From NCBI GenBank assembly GCA_003142375.1, contig PLME01000004.1:69060-133059 (forward strand): a DNA stretch of 64,000 nucleotides. Reading direction: 5' to 3'. How positions within the stretch are numbered: the first letter of the stretch is position 1; each line of letters begins with the position of its first letter. Positions 24,058 through 32,833 of this stretch are shown here, one piece after another. The position numbers and the translations under genes were made by a program. This DNA comes from Dehalococcoidia bacterium. Lineage in GTDB: Bacteria; Chloroflexota; Dehalococcoidia; GIF9; UBA5629. The notes beneath the pieces were generated by a model that made no database searches, had not been told where the DNA came from, and worked only from the letters and a program-made list of their open reading frames with translations.

Positions 24058-24405
24058 ATGATGAGGCAGGTAAGAGAAGCGATGGTCAAGATGACAGCCG
24101 AAGCCAGAGAGGCGGTCAAATCGTTTTTGACAACGAGAGATAATCCGCGGACGATTCGTATAGACCTGCATTCCACCGGATGCTGCGATTCTTCGCTGGG
24201 CCTGAGTGTGGATGAGGTTCGAGAGAATGATTTAATCCAGGAGATAGACGGCCTGACACTTGTTATCAATCCCGAAATTTACGAGCTTGTGGGAGAAATC
24301 ACTATTTCCTACGTGGATGAAAAAGGTAAGAAAGGATTTGTCTTGAATTCCGGTAAGCCGCTGAACGAGTGGGACGGATTCGGGACCTGTGAGATAAAGC
24401 AATAA
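24058..24405 (+). CDS. HesB/IscA-like protein
   Basis: The 115-residue protein resembles HesB/IscA A-type Fe-S carriers: MTAEAREAVKSFLTT, then RTIRIDLHSTGCCDSSLGL, and a C-terminal strand GFGTCEI. Canonical A-type proteins have one Cys in the central loop and C-x-C near the end; here there are adjacent Cys residues (GCC) in the loop and only one at the end. It is therefore a variant form. An ATG at 24085 (MVKM...) is an alternative start. It is the first gene after TetR site 1 and 78 nt before the ALDH-ADH fusion, so it may serve Fe-S enzymes of this region or sense redox state. Confidence 0.72.
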   Translation: MMRQVREAMVKMTAEAREAVKSFLTTRDNPRTIRIDLHSTGCCDSSLGLSVDEVRENDLIQEIDGLTLVINPEIYELVGEITISYVDEKGKKGFVLNSGKPLNEWDGFGTCEIKQ

Positions 24406-24483
24406 CATCGCATATGTAAAGGTGAGCAATTACCTTAGATATGGCATCTTGTATCTAAAAAATATAATAGGAGGGAGGCACAA

Positions 24484-27144
24484 GTGGAACAATACAAGCT
24501 GTTCATCGATGGCAAATTTGTAGACGCAGCCAGTGGCAAGACCTTCGAATCCATTGACCCCGGCACCGAGGCCCCTTTAGCGACCATAGCACAGGCAGGT
24601 AAAGCCGATGCGGAGGCGGCTATAGCCGCAGCGCGCAAGGCATTCAACAGCGGCGTGTGGAGCGGGCTTACCCCGGCCGCCCGCATGGCCAAGATTCACG
24701 ATTTTGCAGACGAGGTAGCCAAGCAGGGCCTGCGCCTGGCAGCAACCGAGTGCATGGACTCGGGCCAGATCATAGGCCTGGCCAAGTTTTCCCCTTTGCT
24801 GGGCATCGGGTTTTTGCGCAACATGGCCCTGGCAGCGGCCACAAAATTCCCCTGGGAAGAGGAGATCCCTGTATCCGGTAACGCCTTCGGGCCCGGCCGT
24901 GAGTTTATCCGCAGGGAGCCCATCGGCGTGTGCGTCGGCATTATACCCTGGAACTTCCCCATGACCATGGCTTTCTGGAAAATCGCCCCTTCTCTGATCA
25001 TGGGCAATTGCCTGGTTTTGAAGCCTGCTTCAAATACCTCGTTGAGCGCCCTTATCATCGCCGAATGCGCCAAAGCGGCAGGCATTCCTGACGGCGTGAT
25101 AAACGTTATCGCCGGCCCGGGCGGCGAGCTGGGCAGTGTCCTTTGTACCCATCCTGACGTGGACAAGGTTGCCTTTACAGGCAGCACCGAAGTCGGGCGT
25201 GAGATCATGAGGATGGCCGCGGATACAGTTAAAAAGGTCACGCTGGAACTGGGCGGCAAATCGGCCAATATCATTCTTGACGATGCCGATATGGAGCTGG
25301 CCGTGGAGGGCGCCTGCTTCGGCACCTTCTTCCATCAGGGCCAGATATGCGAATCGGGCACCCGTGTGCTGGTACCATCCAAGATATATGATCAATTCGT
25401 AGAAAAGATGAAGAAACGTGCGGAAGCCTTGCGCATCGGCTATCAGCTTGATCCTACTTCGCATATGGGTCCGCTGGTCAGCAAACAGCAGCTTGCTACG
25501 GTAGAACGCTACGTTAAGATCGGCAAGGACGAAGGCGCCAAACTGGTGACAGGCGGCAAACGCGTTGAGGTAGCGGGAATTAAGGGCGGCTACTATTACG
25601 CTCCGACTATCTTTGCCAACGTGAATAACAAGATGCGCATTGCACAGGAGGAGATCTTTGGCCCGGTGGTCTGCGTGATTAAATACGACAGCGATGAAGA
25701 GGCGGTAGCGATTGCCAACGATTCGATTTACGGCCTGGGGGGCGGCATATTTTCCTCCAATCAGGCCAGGGCCGAACGTGTGGCCCGCGGCGTACGCACC
25801 GGCACGATGTGGATAAACAACTATCATATCTTTTCCGATTATTGCCCCTTCGGCGGCTATAAACAGTCAGGCGTGGGACGCGAGCTCGGCCTTGCGGGAC
25901 TTCATGAATACACTGTGATCAAGCGTGTACACGTCAATACTATGGCTGATGCCAAGACCAACATGACCTTCCAGCTTATGTCTGACTATAAGAAAGTTGA
26001 CGGTTTTGCCTATAATTGCCCGACGACGGTGGTCGCGGGACACGGCGCTCTCAGCTCAATCTATAAGGCGATAGTAGACCTGGGCTGCAAGCGAGCTTTG
26101 ATACTCACCGATCCGGGTGTCAACAAGGCCGGACTGGCACAAAAGGTAAAGAATGCCCTGGCAGATTTCTGCGTGGGTATCTACGACAAAATCCCACCCG
26201 ACCCCGACCTGGAAGCGGTGGATGCAGCGACAGCAGTAGCGCGTGAGTTGAAAGCGGACTGCATTGTAAGTGTAGGCGGCGGCAGCGTTATCGACACCGC
26301 AAAAGGTGTCTGCGTAACCCTGAAGAACGGCGGCAACGCCAACGATTACCTGAACTTCCTAGTGCTGACGGAGCCTCAGACCCCGCACATAGCCATCCCG
26401 ACAACCTCGGGGACGGGCAGTGAGGTGACCAACGTGTCGGTACTGACCAGCCATAAAGCCGGGCGCAAACTTTTCATAGTCGATGCCAGGATCATGCCAA
26501 ATGTGGCCATCCTGGACCCGATCTTTTCCCTGTCCCTGCCCAAAGATATGACCGTTAGCACGGCCATGGATGCCATGACGCACGCCATCGAAGCTATGAC
26601 CAGCACCATGTCGAATAAGATCTGCGACGGCATGGCCCTGCAGGCCATCCGCCTGATCAATGAGAACCTTCCACTGGTGGCAGCGGATGGCAAAAATGAG
26701 AAGGCCAGGCTGAACATGCAGCTTGCCGCCACCATGGCAGGATGGGCCTTCACCATCGCACAGGTGGGCCTGGCGCATGGTATGGCCCATACCGTTGGTG
26801 CGCTGCACCATGTTCCGCACGGAGCGGCCTGCGGCATAATCCTTCCCAAGGTGATGCGCTATAACGTGGAGACCTCGGCGGACAAGCTGGCGCAAGTAGC
26901 ACACGCGCTCAACGTCAACACCTCTAATATGTCTGATCGTGATGCTGCCCTGGCGGCGGCGGATGCAATTGAAGCCCTGATGGTCAAGGTCGGACACCCG
27001 ATGAGACTGCGCGATATGGGCGTGCCTGAGGAAAGCATCCCTGTCTGCGCTTTCCACGCCATCGCAGATACGGCTGTCATCTTCAATGGGCGGCCTGTAA
27101 ACGATCCCAACGACATTATCAAGCTTTACACAGAGGCTTACTAG
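24484..27144 (+). CDS. Fused aldehyde dehydrogenase-iron alcohol dehydrogenase
   Basis: The start is GTG at 24484, with GGAGGGAGG upstream. Residues about 1-490 are an NAD(P)-dependent aldehyde dehydrogenase with FTGSTEVGR, E255 in LELGGKSANI and catalytic C289 in HQGQICESGTR. Residues about 505-886 are an iron-type alcohol dehydrogenase with VSVGGGSVIDTAK, MDAMTHAIEA and the metal-binding run MAHTVGALHHVPHG. The order is that of AdhE, but the ALDH half has the Glu/Cys pair of hydrolytic ALDHs, not the acylating CoA type. I infer direct alcohol-to-acid oxidation with a channelled aldehyde. The fusion is not the usual AdhE and should not be named so. Confidence 0.9.
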   Translation: MEQYKLFIDGKFVDAASGKTFESIDPGTEAPLATIAQAGKADAEAAIAAARKAFNSGVWSGLTPAARMAKIHDFADEVAKQGLRLAATECMDSGQIIGLAKFSPLLGIGFLRNMALAAATKFPWEEEIPVSGNAFGPGREFIRREPIGVCVGIIPWNFPMTMAFWKIAPSLIMGNCLVLKPASNTSLSALIIAECAKAAGIPDGVINVIAGPGGELGSVLCTHPDVDKVAFTGSTEVGREIMRMAADTVKKVTLELGGKSANIILDDADMELAVEGACFGTFFHQGQICESGTRVLVPSKIYDQFVEKMKKRAEALRIGYQLDPTSHMGPLVSKQQLATVERYVKIGKDEGAKLVTGGKRVEVAGIKGGYYYAPTIFANVNNKMRIAQEEIFGPVVCVIKYDSDEEAVAIANDSIYGLGGGIFSSNQARAERVARGVRTGTMWINNYHIFSDYCPFGGYKQSGVGRELGLAGLHEYTVIKRVHVNTMADAKTNMTFQLMSDYKKVDGFAYNCPTTVVAGHGALSSIYKAIVDLGCKRALILTDPGVNKAGLAQKVKNALADFCVGIYDKIPPDPDLEAVDAATAVARELKADCIVSVGGGSVIDTAKGVCVTLKNGGNANDYLNFLVLTEPQTPHIAIPTTSGTGSEVTNVSVLTSHKAGRKLFIVDARIMPNVAILDPIFSLSLPKDMTVSTAMDAMTHAIEAMTSTMSNKICDGMALQAIRLINENLPLVAADGKNEKARLNMQLAATMAGWAFTIAQVGLAHGMAHTVGALHHVPHGAACGIILPKVMRYNVETSADKLAQVAHALNVNTSNMSDRDAALAAADAIEALMVKVGHPMRLRDMGVPEESIPVCAFHAIADTAVIFNGRPVNDPNDIIKLYTEAY

Positions 27145-27196
27145 CTCTGTAAATTCCGGACAGCCGGAATAAGCTGAATAAGCTGAATAAGCAGGA

Positions 27197-27239
27197 CCGG
27201 GGCCGGTTATAAAATGAAAGTTTTAATAATCGGCCCCGG
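27197..27239 (+). terminator. Hairpin after the ALDH-ADH gene
   Basis: Arms CCGGGGCCG and CGGCCCCGG flank a 25-nt loop whose ends (TTATAAAA/TTTTAATAA) can extend the stem. It is 53 nt past the stop codon. Upstream there is a short direct repeat AATAAGCTG. The following U tract is weak. Confidence 0.6.
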
Positions 27240-27325
27240 CTCGATTTTGCGGCAATTACAGAAGCCGCATGACTGAAAACATAATATAATATGTAACAGC
27301 AGGCTATTTAATTGAGTAGATAGAT

Positions 27326-27613
27326 ATGGCCAGGATAAATATTAACTTTACCGGCTCATGGAGGCTTTTTGTCGGTGTGGGCGCTGTGGCCGCGGATGTG
27401 AACAGCATCGGGGAAGCCAGGGAATATATCGAGACCAATTACGGCCCCGCCTACCGGGATAAATTGCTTTCAATGGGAGTAAAAAGGCAGTTATCTATCT
27501 GGCAGAGCAGCAATGTTCTGCTGAACGGCAAGAGCGTAAAGCAGATGGCCGAAGACTCCAAATTAAAAGATGGTGACAAACTGGACCTGCTGCTGGCAGT
27601 GGCCGGCGGTTAA
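27326..27613 (+). CDS. MoaD/ThiS-like sulfur carrier protein
   Basis: The 95-residue protein has a ubiquitin-like fold pattern and ends in AVAGG, the C-terminal Gly-Gly that is adenylated and thiocarboxylated in sulfur carriers. Residues 79-88 (LKDGDKLDLL) match the family strand before the tail. MoaD-like proteins of this kind occur next to aldehyde:ferredoxin oxidoreductase genes, where they supply sulfur to the tungsten pterin cofactor. The AOR gene is 2.4 kb downstream on the same strand. Other pterin genes are not in the window. It sits 86 nt past the hairpin, so it is likely a separate transcript. Confidence 0.82.
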   Translation: MARININFTGSWRLFVGVGAVAADVNSIGEAREYIETNYGPAYRDKLLSMGVKRQLSIWQSSNVLLNGKSVKQMAEDSKLKDGDKLDLLLAVAGG

Positions 27614-27659
27614 CGGCCATATTTAATTTTCCCGTTCGCTTAGATGGATGTGTAAACCG

Positions 27660-28067
27660 CTAATCCAGCCACTCGGTGGGTACTTGCATGGTGCAGTTGG
27701 TCAGTTCGGTAGCTGCCTTGGTATAGCGCATGATTTTGGTCATGTCGCCCGAGAGCTTTGATTGCCTGGTGATCAATGCTGCAGTGGCGCCCAGCTTCTT
27801 GGTGGCTATTTGTTTCCAGACAGAATAGGCAGCCGAAAGGACGAAGGCGGGTTTGTATTTAGTGACATCTGTGACAATTTCGCAGGCACGGCACTTGCCG
27901 TGCCAGAGATCTACATACATATAAGCTTTCTCGGTAACCGGGCCTCCCGCCTCGGTAACGAAGTAAAAATCACCCTCCCAAGTCTTGGCAGAATCCTCAT
28001 AAGCTTTGCTGTTATTGAGCGCATCTTTAAACAGGGCACACCACTCTTGAGTCAAATATTTTGCCAT
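27660..28067 (-). CDS. SCP2-like protein, first of two paralogues
   Basis: I start at the ATG at 28067 (MAKYLTQEW), 3 codons inside the track ORF, because it then matches its paralogue at 28379 from the first residue (MAQYATQEW) and both are 135 residues long. Shared segments include KTWEGDFYF, YMY-x-DLWHG, IMRYTKAA and the ending PTEW. The fold pattern resembles the SCP2 sterol-carrier family, small cytoplasmic proteins that bind acyl-CoA or sterol-like ligands; I assign this from memory and moderately. It is divergent from its paralogue and has no clear promoter of its own. Confidence 0.75.
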   Translation of the reverse strand: MAKYLTQEWCALFKDALNNSKAYEDSAKTWEGDFYFVTEAGGPVTEKAYMYVDLWHGKCRACEIVTDVTKYKPAFVLSAAYSVWKQIATKKLGATAALITRQSKLSGDMTKIMRYTKAATELTNCTMQVPTEWLD

Positions 28068-28378
28068 AATGCCCACCCCCTAGTTGAAATTTAACGTAGT
28101 ATAGGCCTAAACGGTCAATCTTCCAAGCTCTATCTTTCAACCTGGTTAAGTTCCGCTGGGACGCAATGATTCTAAAAAGGTTTTCTTGAAAATGGTCTCC
28201 ATAGAGTGTCTTTTATCGAGTGATAGTTAATATTGACAAAGAATGTGGGATGATGATAAATTACGCCAGCATAAATCGAACGAGCGACCAATCGACTGTT
28301 TTGGTTCTCCACTATTTTAGGCTGCTATAATCTATTATAATCAGGGCAACAATAATCAAATAAAAAGGAGTTATTAGC
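28068..28378. other. Divergent intergenic region holding TetR site 2
   Basis: This 311-nt gap between the two SCP2-like genes carries the promoter-operator listed at 28233-28298. I see no ORF or structured RNA in the rest. The minus-strand gene must have its promoter here but no clear hexamers stand out. Confidence 0.5.
28233..28298 (+). promoter_or_regulatory. TetR-controlled promoter, site 2 (SCP2-ADH-AOR operon)
   Basis: TTGACA (28233-28238), an 18-bp spacer and TAAATT (28257-28262) are followed 18 nt later by CGAGCGA-CCAA-TCGACTG (28281-28298). The core resembles the perfect operator at site 1 (CGAACGA-CCAT-TCGTTCG) but is only partly symmetric. Confidence 0.68.
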
Positions 28379-28786
28379 ATGGCACAGTATGCAACTCAGG
28401 AATGGTGTGACCTTTACATGGAGGCGCTGAATAAGAATACGGCCTGGTCGGAAGCCGCCAAGACATGGGAAGGCGATTTCTATTTTATTTTTGAGGTTGG
28501 AGGCCCGATCAAAGAGCCGCGTTATATGTATATAGATCTCTGGCACGGTGTCTGCCGTGGCTGCGAAATGGTTACCGACACCAGTGAACACAAGCCTGAA
28601 TTCATCATTTCAGCGCCTTATCAAATTTGGAAAAGGATTTGTACCAAGCAACTCGATTCCACCCAGGCCATTATTACCAAACAGTCCAAGCTTACCGGCA
28701 ATATGGCCAAGATCATGCGCTACACCAAGGCGGCCAATGAGTTGACCAATACCACTCAGCAGCTGCCGACTGAATGGGAAGACTAG
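28379..28786 (+). CDS. SCP2-like protein, second paralogue
   Basis: The 135-residue protein starts at an ATG with AAGGAG 9 nt upstream. It is about 60% identical by eye to the divergent gene at 27660, with no gaps. Conserved are KTWEGDFYF, the DLWHG-x-CR-x-CE region and IMRYTKAANELTN. It has a Cys pair (CRGCE) matching the CRACE of its paralogue. It is first in an operon with an iron ADH and an AOR and follows TetR site 2. I infer a ligand-binding or carrier role in the same pathway; an enzymatic role cannot be excluded. Confidence 0.78.
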   Translation: MAQYATQEWCDLYMEALNKNTAWSEAAKTWEGDFYFIFEVGGPIKEPRYMYIDLWHGVCRGCEMVTDTSEHKPEFIISAPYQIWKRICTKQLDSTQAIITKQSKLTGNMAKIMRYTKAANELTNTTQQLPTEWED

Positions 28787-28828
28787 TTGTTCAGCGATAA
28801 TTAAATATAAAAAATAGGGAGGTCAGCA

Positions 28829-30001
28829 ATGTGGGCTTTTTCATCCCCAATGATTTCGTACGGCGATAATGCGCTGGAGTACATACTTCAAATCAGAGGT
28901 AACAAGGCTTTCGTTGTCGCAGATAAGAACATTGTAAAGCTGGGGCTTTTAAAGCTGGTGACAGACCAGCTCGATGCCGCAGGTAAGAAATGGGAAGTAT
29001 TCGACGATGTCGAGCCCGAACCGTCTCTCATAACGATTAAAAAGGGCGGCGCCGCAGTGGCTAAATTCCAGCCCGATTGGGTGATCGGCGTGGGCGGCGG
29101 CTCGGTCATGGATGCGGCCAAGGCCATTATCCTGTTGCTGGCCAGGCCGGACCTGGAGCCCGACGCTCTTTCACCGGCGGAGACGTTCAATTTCAGGGAC
29201 AAGGCCAGGCTTATGGCCATCCCTACTACCAGCGGCACCGGATCCGAAGCGACCTGGGCTATTGTACTCACCGATACGGTGCTCGGCCGCAAACTCGGCC
29301 TGGGTACACCCGAATGCATGCCTGATGTAGCCATACTCGATCCCGTTATGGTGATGGGCATGCCCCCGATGATTACGGCCGATACCGGCATGGACGTCCT
29401 GTGCCACGCCATCGAAGGATACACATCCGCCTGGGGCACCACCATTACCGACGGGCCGGGACTGATTGCGACGCGACGGGTTTTCCAGTACCTGGTCAAA
29501 GCCTATAAGGATGGCTCCGACCTGGAAGCACGCAGGGAAATGATGTACGCGGCTACACTGGGCGGCATGTCTTTCGGCAATTCGATGGCCGGCCTGGGGC
29601 ACAGCCTGGGGCATGCGCTTGGGGCCCTTTTCCATGTCCCCCACGGGCGAGCAGTTGGGCTCTTCCTGCCGTATACGATGGAATACCTTGTGAACGGCTC
29701 GGAAGAGACCACTAAAAAATATGCCGAAATGGCCCGCTTTTGCCTTGGGGCCAGTGGCAATGACAAGGCATGTGCTAAGGCCCTGATTGCCGCCGTACGG
29801 AAACTGGCCAAAACCCTGGCACAGCCGCTCTCTGTAAAAGACTGCGGCATCGATAAAGCTAAATATGACAAAGCAATACCTGATCTGGTTGACCGTGCTT
29901 TGAATGAAACCATGACCATCACGGTCACGCGAATTCCGGAGAGCGAGGACCTGAGCAAAATGTACGCCTATGTTTACGAGGGCAAACCAATCGATTTCTA
30001 A
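28829..30001 (+). CDS. Iron-containing alcohol dehydrogenase
   Basis: The 390-residue protein starts at an ATG with AGGGAGG 7 nt upstream. It has the group III ADH motifs: GVGGGSVMDAAKA for NAD(P) binding, IPTTSGTGSEAT, TGMDVLCHAIEGY, and LGHSLGHALGALFHVPHGRA with the metal-ligand His residues. It is a stand-alone enzyme, unlike the fused ADH domain 2 kb upstream, and the two are only moderately alike. It lies 42 nt after the SCP2-like gene and 21 nt before the AOR gene. It probably interconverts an alcohol and the aldehyde used by the AOR. Confidence 0.93.
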   Translation: MWAFSSPMISYGDNALEYILQIRGNKAFVVADKNIVKLGLLKLVTDQLDAAGKKWEVFDDVEPEPSLITIKKGGAAVAKFQPDWVIGVGGGSVMDAAKAIILLLARPDLEPDALSPAETFNFRDKARLMAIPTTSGTGSEATWAIVLTDTVLGRKLGLGTPECMPDVAILDPVMVMGMPPMITADTGMDVLCHAIEGYTSAWGTTITDGPGLIATRRVFQYLVKAYKDGSDLEARREMMYAATLGGMSFGNSMAGLGHSLGHALGALFHVPHGRAVGLFLPYTMEYLVNGSEETTKKYAEMARFCLGASGNDKACAKALIAAVRKLAKTLAQPLSVKDCGIDKAKYDKAIPDLVDRALNETMTITVTRIPESEDLSKMYAYVYEGKPIDF

Positions 30002-30022
30002 TGAAATTAGAGAGGGAAGACT

Positions 30023-31870
30023 ATGAACGGATACTGGGGAAAGATACTGGTTGCAGACCTCACAAAGGGCGTTTTATCCGAAGAGCCGCTCAATGAAAAA
30101 TATGCCCGCGATTTCCTGGGAAGTACGGGCCTGGCGGCGCGCTATCTCTTCGACATGGTAAATGCAAAGACCGACCCATTGGGGCCCGATAACCCTCTGA
30201 TTCTGATGCCCGGGCTTTTCAACGGTACCAGTGGGCCCAGCGTAAGCCGCTGGGGCGGCGCAACTGTTTCGCCGTATACCGGACATTATGGCGATGCCAA
30301 TGCAGGCGCCTGGTTCGGAGCTGAATTCAAGAATGCCGGTTACGATGGCATTATACTCAAAGGTCAATCCCCGAAACCCGTTTACATTTTCATCCGGGAC
30401 GGCGTGGCTGAGATCAAGGATGCCGCTCACCTGTGGGGCAAAGATACTTACAAGACGCAGGAGGCAATCAAGAGCGAATATGACGATAGCCGCGTGCAGG
30501 TAGCCTGTATCGGACCTGCTTCCGAGAATCTCGTGCCCTTTGGCAATATCATGTCGGAGTGGGGGCATTGCCTGGGGCGAGCCGGGCTGGGCTGCGTGAT
30601 GGGCTCTAAAAAAGTCAAGGCCATAGCCGTACGAGGCAAGTTGAAGATCCCTATGCAGGACCCCGAAAAATTCCGCGAAGCAGCGAAAAAGGCCATGGAT
30701 GAAGTTAAAGAAGGTTTTCTTAGCCTCATAATGCATGAGACCGGGACGGCCGGGTGGGTCGATTCCGCTATTAGCTACGGAGATGGGCCGACCCGCTATT
30801 ACACCGCGCCCACCATGCCGGAGGCGACGGATTTAAGCGGCGTCACGCAACTGGAGAAGTACCAGACGGGCAATACCGCATGCTACGGTTGTCCCATACG
30901 CTGCCGCAAAGTACTGCAAATAAAAGAGGGCAAGTATTTATACGATAAAGTTGAAGGCCCCGAATATGAAACGGTAATGGCCTGGGGTCCCATGCAGGGG
31001 CTGGTCCTCGACATGTCTACTTCGGTATATTTCAATGAGCTATGCAATTCGTATGGTTATGATTCCATCAGCAGCGGCGCCAGTGTCGGCTATGCCTATT
31101 ACCTTTATGAACTGGGGGTTATAACTGAAAAAGATACAGGCGGGCTGAAGCTCAATTGGGGTAACATCGACGCTGCCATTGAGTTGGCGCATCTCATAGG
31201 CAAGAATGAGGGCTTCGGCAAGATACTGGCCGGCGGGACCAGGCGCATGGCCCAAAAATACGGCCGTCCCATCGGGGAAGCAGTTCAGTGCAAGGGCCTT
31301 GAGTTTCCCATGCATGAACCCAGGGCTTACCATTCGATGGCGCTGGTTTACGCCACAGCCCCGCGCGGCGCCGATCATAATAAGAGCGATGCCTACCAGG
31401 TAGACGGCGGTACTGGCCATTTTGACCTCGGCCTTAATGCCGGGGACCGCTGGGATAACGACAAGGCTGCCATGGTGGAAAAAAGCCAGAATTTCAGGGC
31501 GCTGACCGATTCGCTGGGCATCTGTCATTTCTGCATGCTGCCCTTCGTCAGCATGGTTGACATGGTAAATGCTGCTACCGGCTGGAATACCGACGTCGAC
31601 CAGCTACTCAAGACAGGCGAGCGCGTCTTCCAGTTGCAGCGGGCGCTTTCCTGCAAGCTGGGCATTTCGGCCAGGGATGATGTAATGCCTGAGCTTGCTC
31701 TCAGACCCATCCCGGACGGTGGGCAGGAAGGCCACGTGCCCGACATGGAGAAGATGTTGCCCGAATATTACGGCATACGTGAGTGGAATAAAGTCACGGG
31801 GAAGCCTTCAAAAAGCCGGCTGGAAAGCCTGGGAATGGCCGAAATAGCCGCCTCGATCGGCGCACAGTAG
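30023..31870 (+). CDS. Aldehyde:ferredoxin oxidoreductase (tungsten enzyme)
   Basis: The 615-residue protein has the AOR family layout: an N-terminal domain with GYWGKILVADLTKG and WGGATVSPYTGHYGDANAG, and an iron-sulfur region with CYGCPIRC and a last Cys in GICHFCML, fitting a [4Fe-4S] cluster. Pterin-binding segments such as PRGADHNKSDA are present. These enzymes oxidise aldehydes to acids with ferredoxin, or run in reverse with low-potential electrons. The full family length is kept. It ends the SCP2-ADH-AOR operon and converges with the second TetR gene. A MoaD-like protein for its cofactor is encoded nearby. The substrate cannot be read from sequence. Confidence 0.93.
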   Translation: MNGYWGKILVADLTKGVLSEEPLNEKYARDFLGSTGLAARYLFDMVNAKTDPLGPDNPLILMPGLFNGTSGPSVSRWGGATVSPYTGHYGDANAGAWFGAEFKNAGYDGIILKGQSPKPVYIFIRDGVAEIKDAAHLWGKDTYKTQEAIKSEYDDSRVQVACIGPASENLVPFGNIMSEWGHCLGRAGLGCVMGSKKVKAIAVRGKLKIPMQDPEKFREAAKKAMDEVKEGFLSLIMHETGTAGWVDSAISYGDGPTRYYTAPTMPEATDLSGVTQLEKYQTGNTACYGCPIRCRKVLQIKEGKYLYDKVEGPEYETVMAWGPMQGLVLDMSTSVYFNELCNSYGYDSISSGASVGYAYYLYELGVITEKDTGGLKLNWGNIDAAIELAHLIGKNEGFGKILAGGTRRMAQKYGRPIGEAVQCKGLEFPMHEPRAYHSMALVYATAPRGADHNKSDAYQVDGGTGHFDLGLNAGDRWDNDKAAMVEKSQNFRALTDSLGICHFCMLPFVSMVDMVNAATGWNTDVDQLLKTGERVFQLQRALSCKLGISARDDVMPELALRPIPDGGQEGHVPDMEKMLPEYYGIREWNKVTGKPSKSRLESLGMAEIAASIGAQ

Positions 31871-31957
31871 ACACTATAACTAACTATAGAGCCGTGAAAG
31901 GCCTTGGGAGGCTGATACAGCAAGCTGGTTGGAACCTGAGGGTTTCTTTAGAGAAGG

Positions 31958-32605
31958 CTACGATTTGTCTGTGCCGCGTGCCAGAGCCACTGCCATATCC
32001 TGGCACAGATCGGAATACACTTCCAGTGTGTAATGGTCTTTCAAAAACGGTCCCTTAAGAATCCATTCGTGACACAGCAGCTCTATGCTGTAAGCGGTAA
32101 CTCGTAAATCCCTGAATTTAAAGGATCCGTCTTTTTTACCTTTTTCCAGGATTTCTTCAAAATATCCTATAGCACGAAATTCCGCATGTGTAATCGCCCT
32201 CAATTGGTCCTGGCTTAAATATCTAACCGTATCGTACCAGAACATAATTAGCTTATTCCGGCGGTTGATCCAGGACAAATATTCGCTTACGGCCTTTCTC
32301 AGGGTATTCTCGAGGGTGTTGACGAGCATCTCCTTGTGTATTTCCTTTTCAATTATGTCGAGATCGCTGTTATGGATTTCGCAAAACATCTGAGGGAAAT
32401 CATTTTTCGACTTGATGTAGTAATAGAGCGTTCCGACGCTGATGCCGCAGGCTTCGGCCAGCTCCTTGGTCGTCGTCTGCATGAATCCCTTTTTGAAGAA
32501 AAGGCTGGCTGCTACCTCGGCAATGTGCCGCCTCTTGGCAACAGCGCTTCTTTTCCTTCTGTTTTGCCTGGAGTTGTTTTTGGGAGTGCTATTTACCTTT
32601 GCCAT
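31958..32605 (-). CDS. TetR-family regulator, second paralogue
   Basis: The 215-residue protein has a basic start, a TetR helix-turn-helix (about 25-70) with IAEVAASLFFKKGFMQTTTKE and CGISVGTLYYYIKSKNDF, and a ligand domain with FWYDTVRYLSQDQLRAITHAEFRAIG and LCHEWILKGPFLKDHYTLEVY. The DNA-binding and ligand domains parallel those of the TetR at 23041. It converges with the AOR gene and is divergent from the ABC transporter operon, whose promoter carries operator site 3. Two similar repressors with nearly identical operators may cross-regulate or bind the sites with different affinity. Confidence 0.9.
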   Translation of the reverse strand: MAKVNSTPKNNSRQNRRKRSAVAKRRHIAEVAASLFFKKGFMQTTTKELAEACGISVGTLYYYIKSKNDFPQMFCEIHNSDLDIIEKEIHKEMLVNTLENTLRKAVSEYLSWINRRNKLIMFWYDTVRYLSQDQLRAITHAEFRAIGYFEEILEKGKKDGSFKFRDLRVTAYSIELLCHEWILKGPFLKDHYTLEVYSDLCQDMAVALARGTDKS

Positions 32606-32720
32606 TGAGCAATCTCTGAATTATCCACAAATCGCCAGCATTATATAGGAAACGTCCCACCGGCTCAATAGTTCAACGTGTTTTTAAACAATTTTAGAGG
32701 TCATTATTGCTTCGTACGGC

Positions 32721-32787
32721 TTGACAATAATTTCCCGTTAATGTTAAAGTACGCCTCGCGTAATTAAACCGAGCAATCAGTCGACTT
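32721..32787 (+). promoter_or_regulatory. TetR-controlled promoter, site 3 (Liv-type transporter operon)
   Basis: TTGACA (32721-32726), an 18-bp spacer and TAAAGT (32745-32750) are followed 19 nt later by CGAGCAA-TCAG-TCGACTT (32770-32787). The spacer and flank (TAATTTCCCGTTAATGT) are also similar to those at the acyl-CoA ligase promoter. Confidence 0.65.
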
Positions 32788-32833
32788 TCCAACTAGATAG
32801 TTCTAATATAATTTTTTAGGAGGTTCAAGGTAT

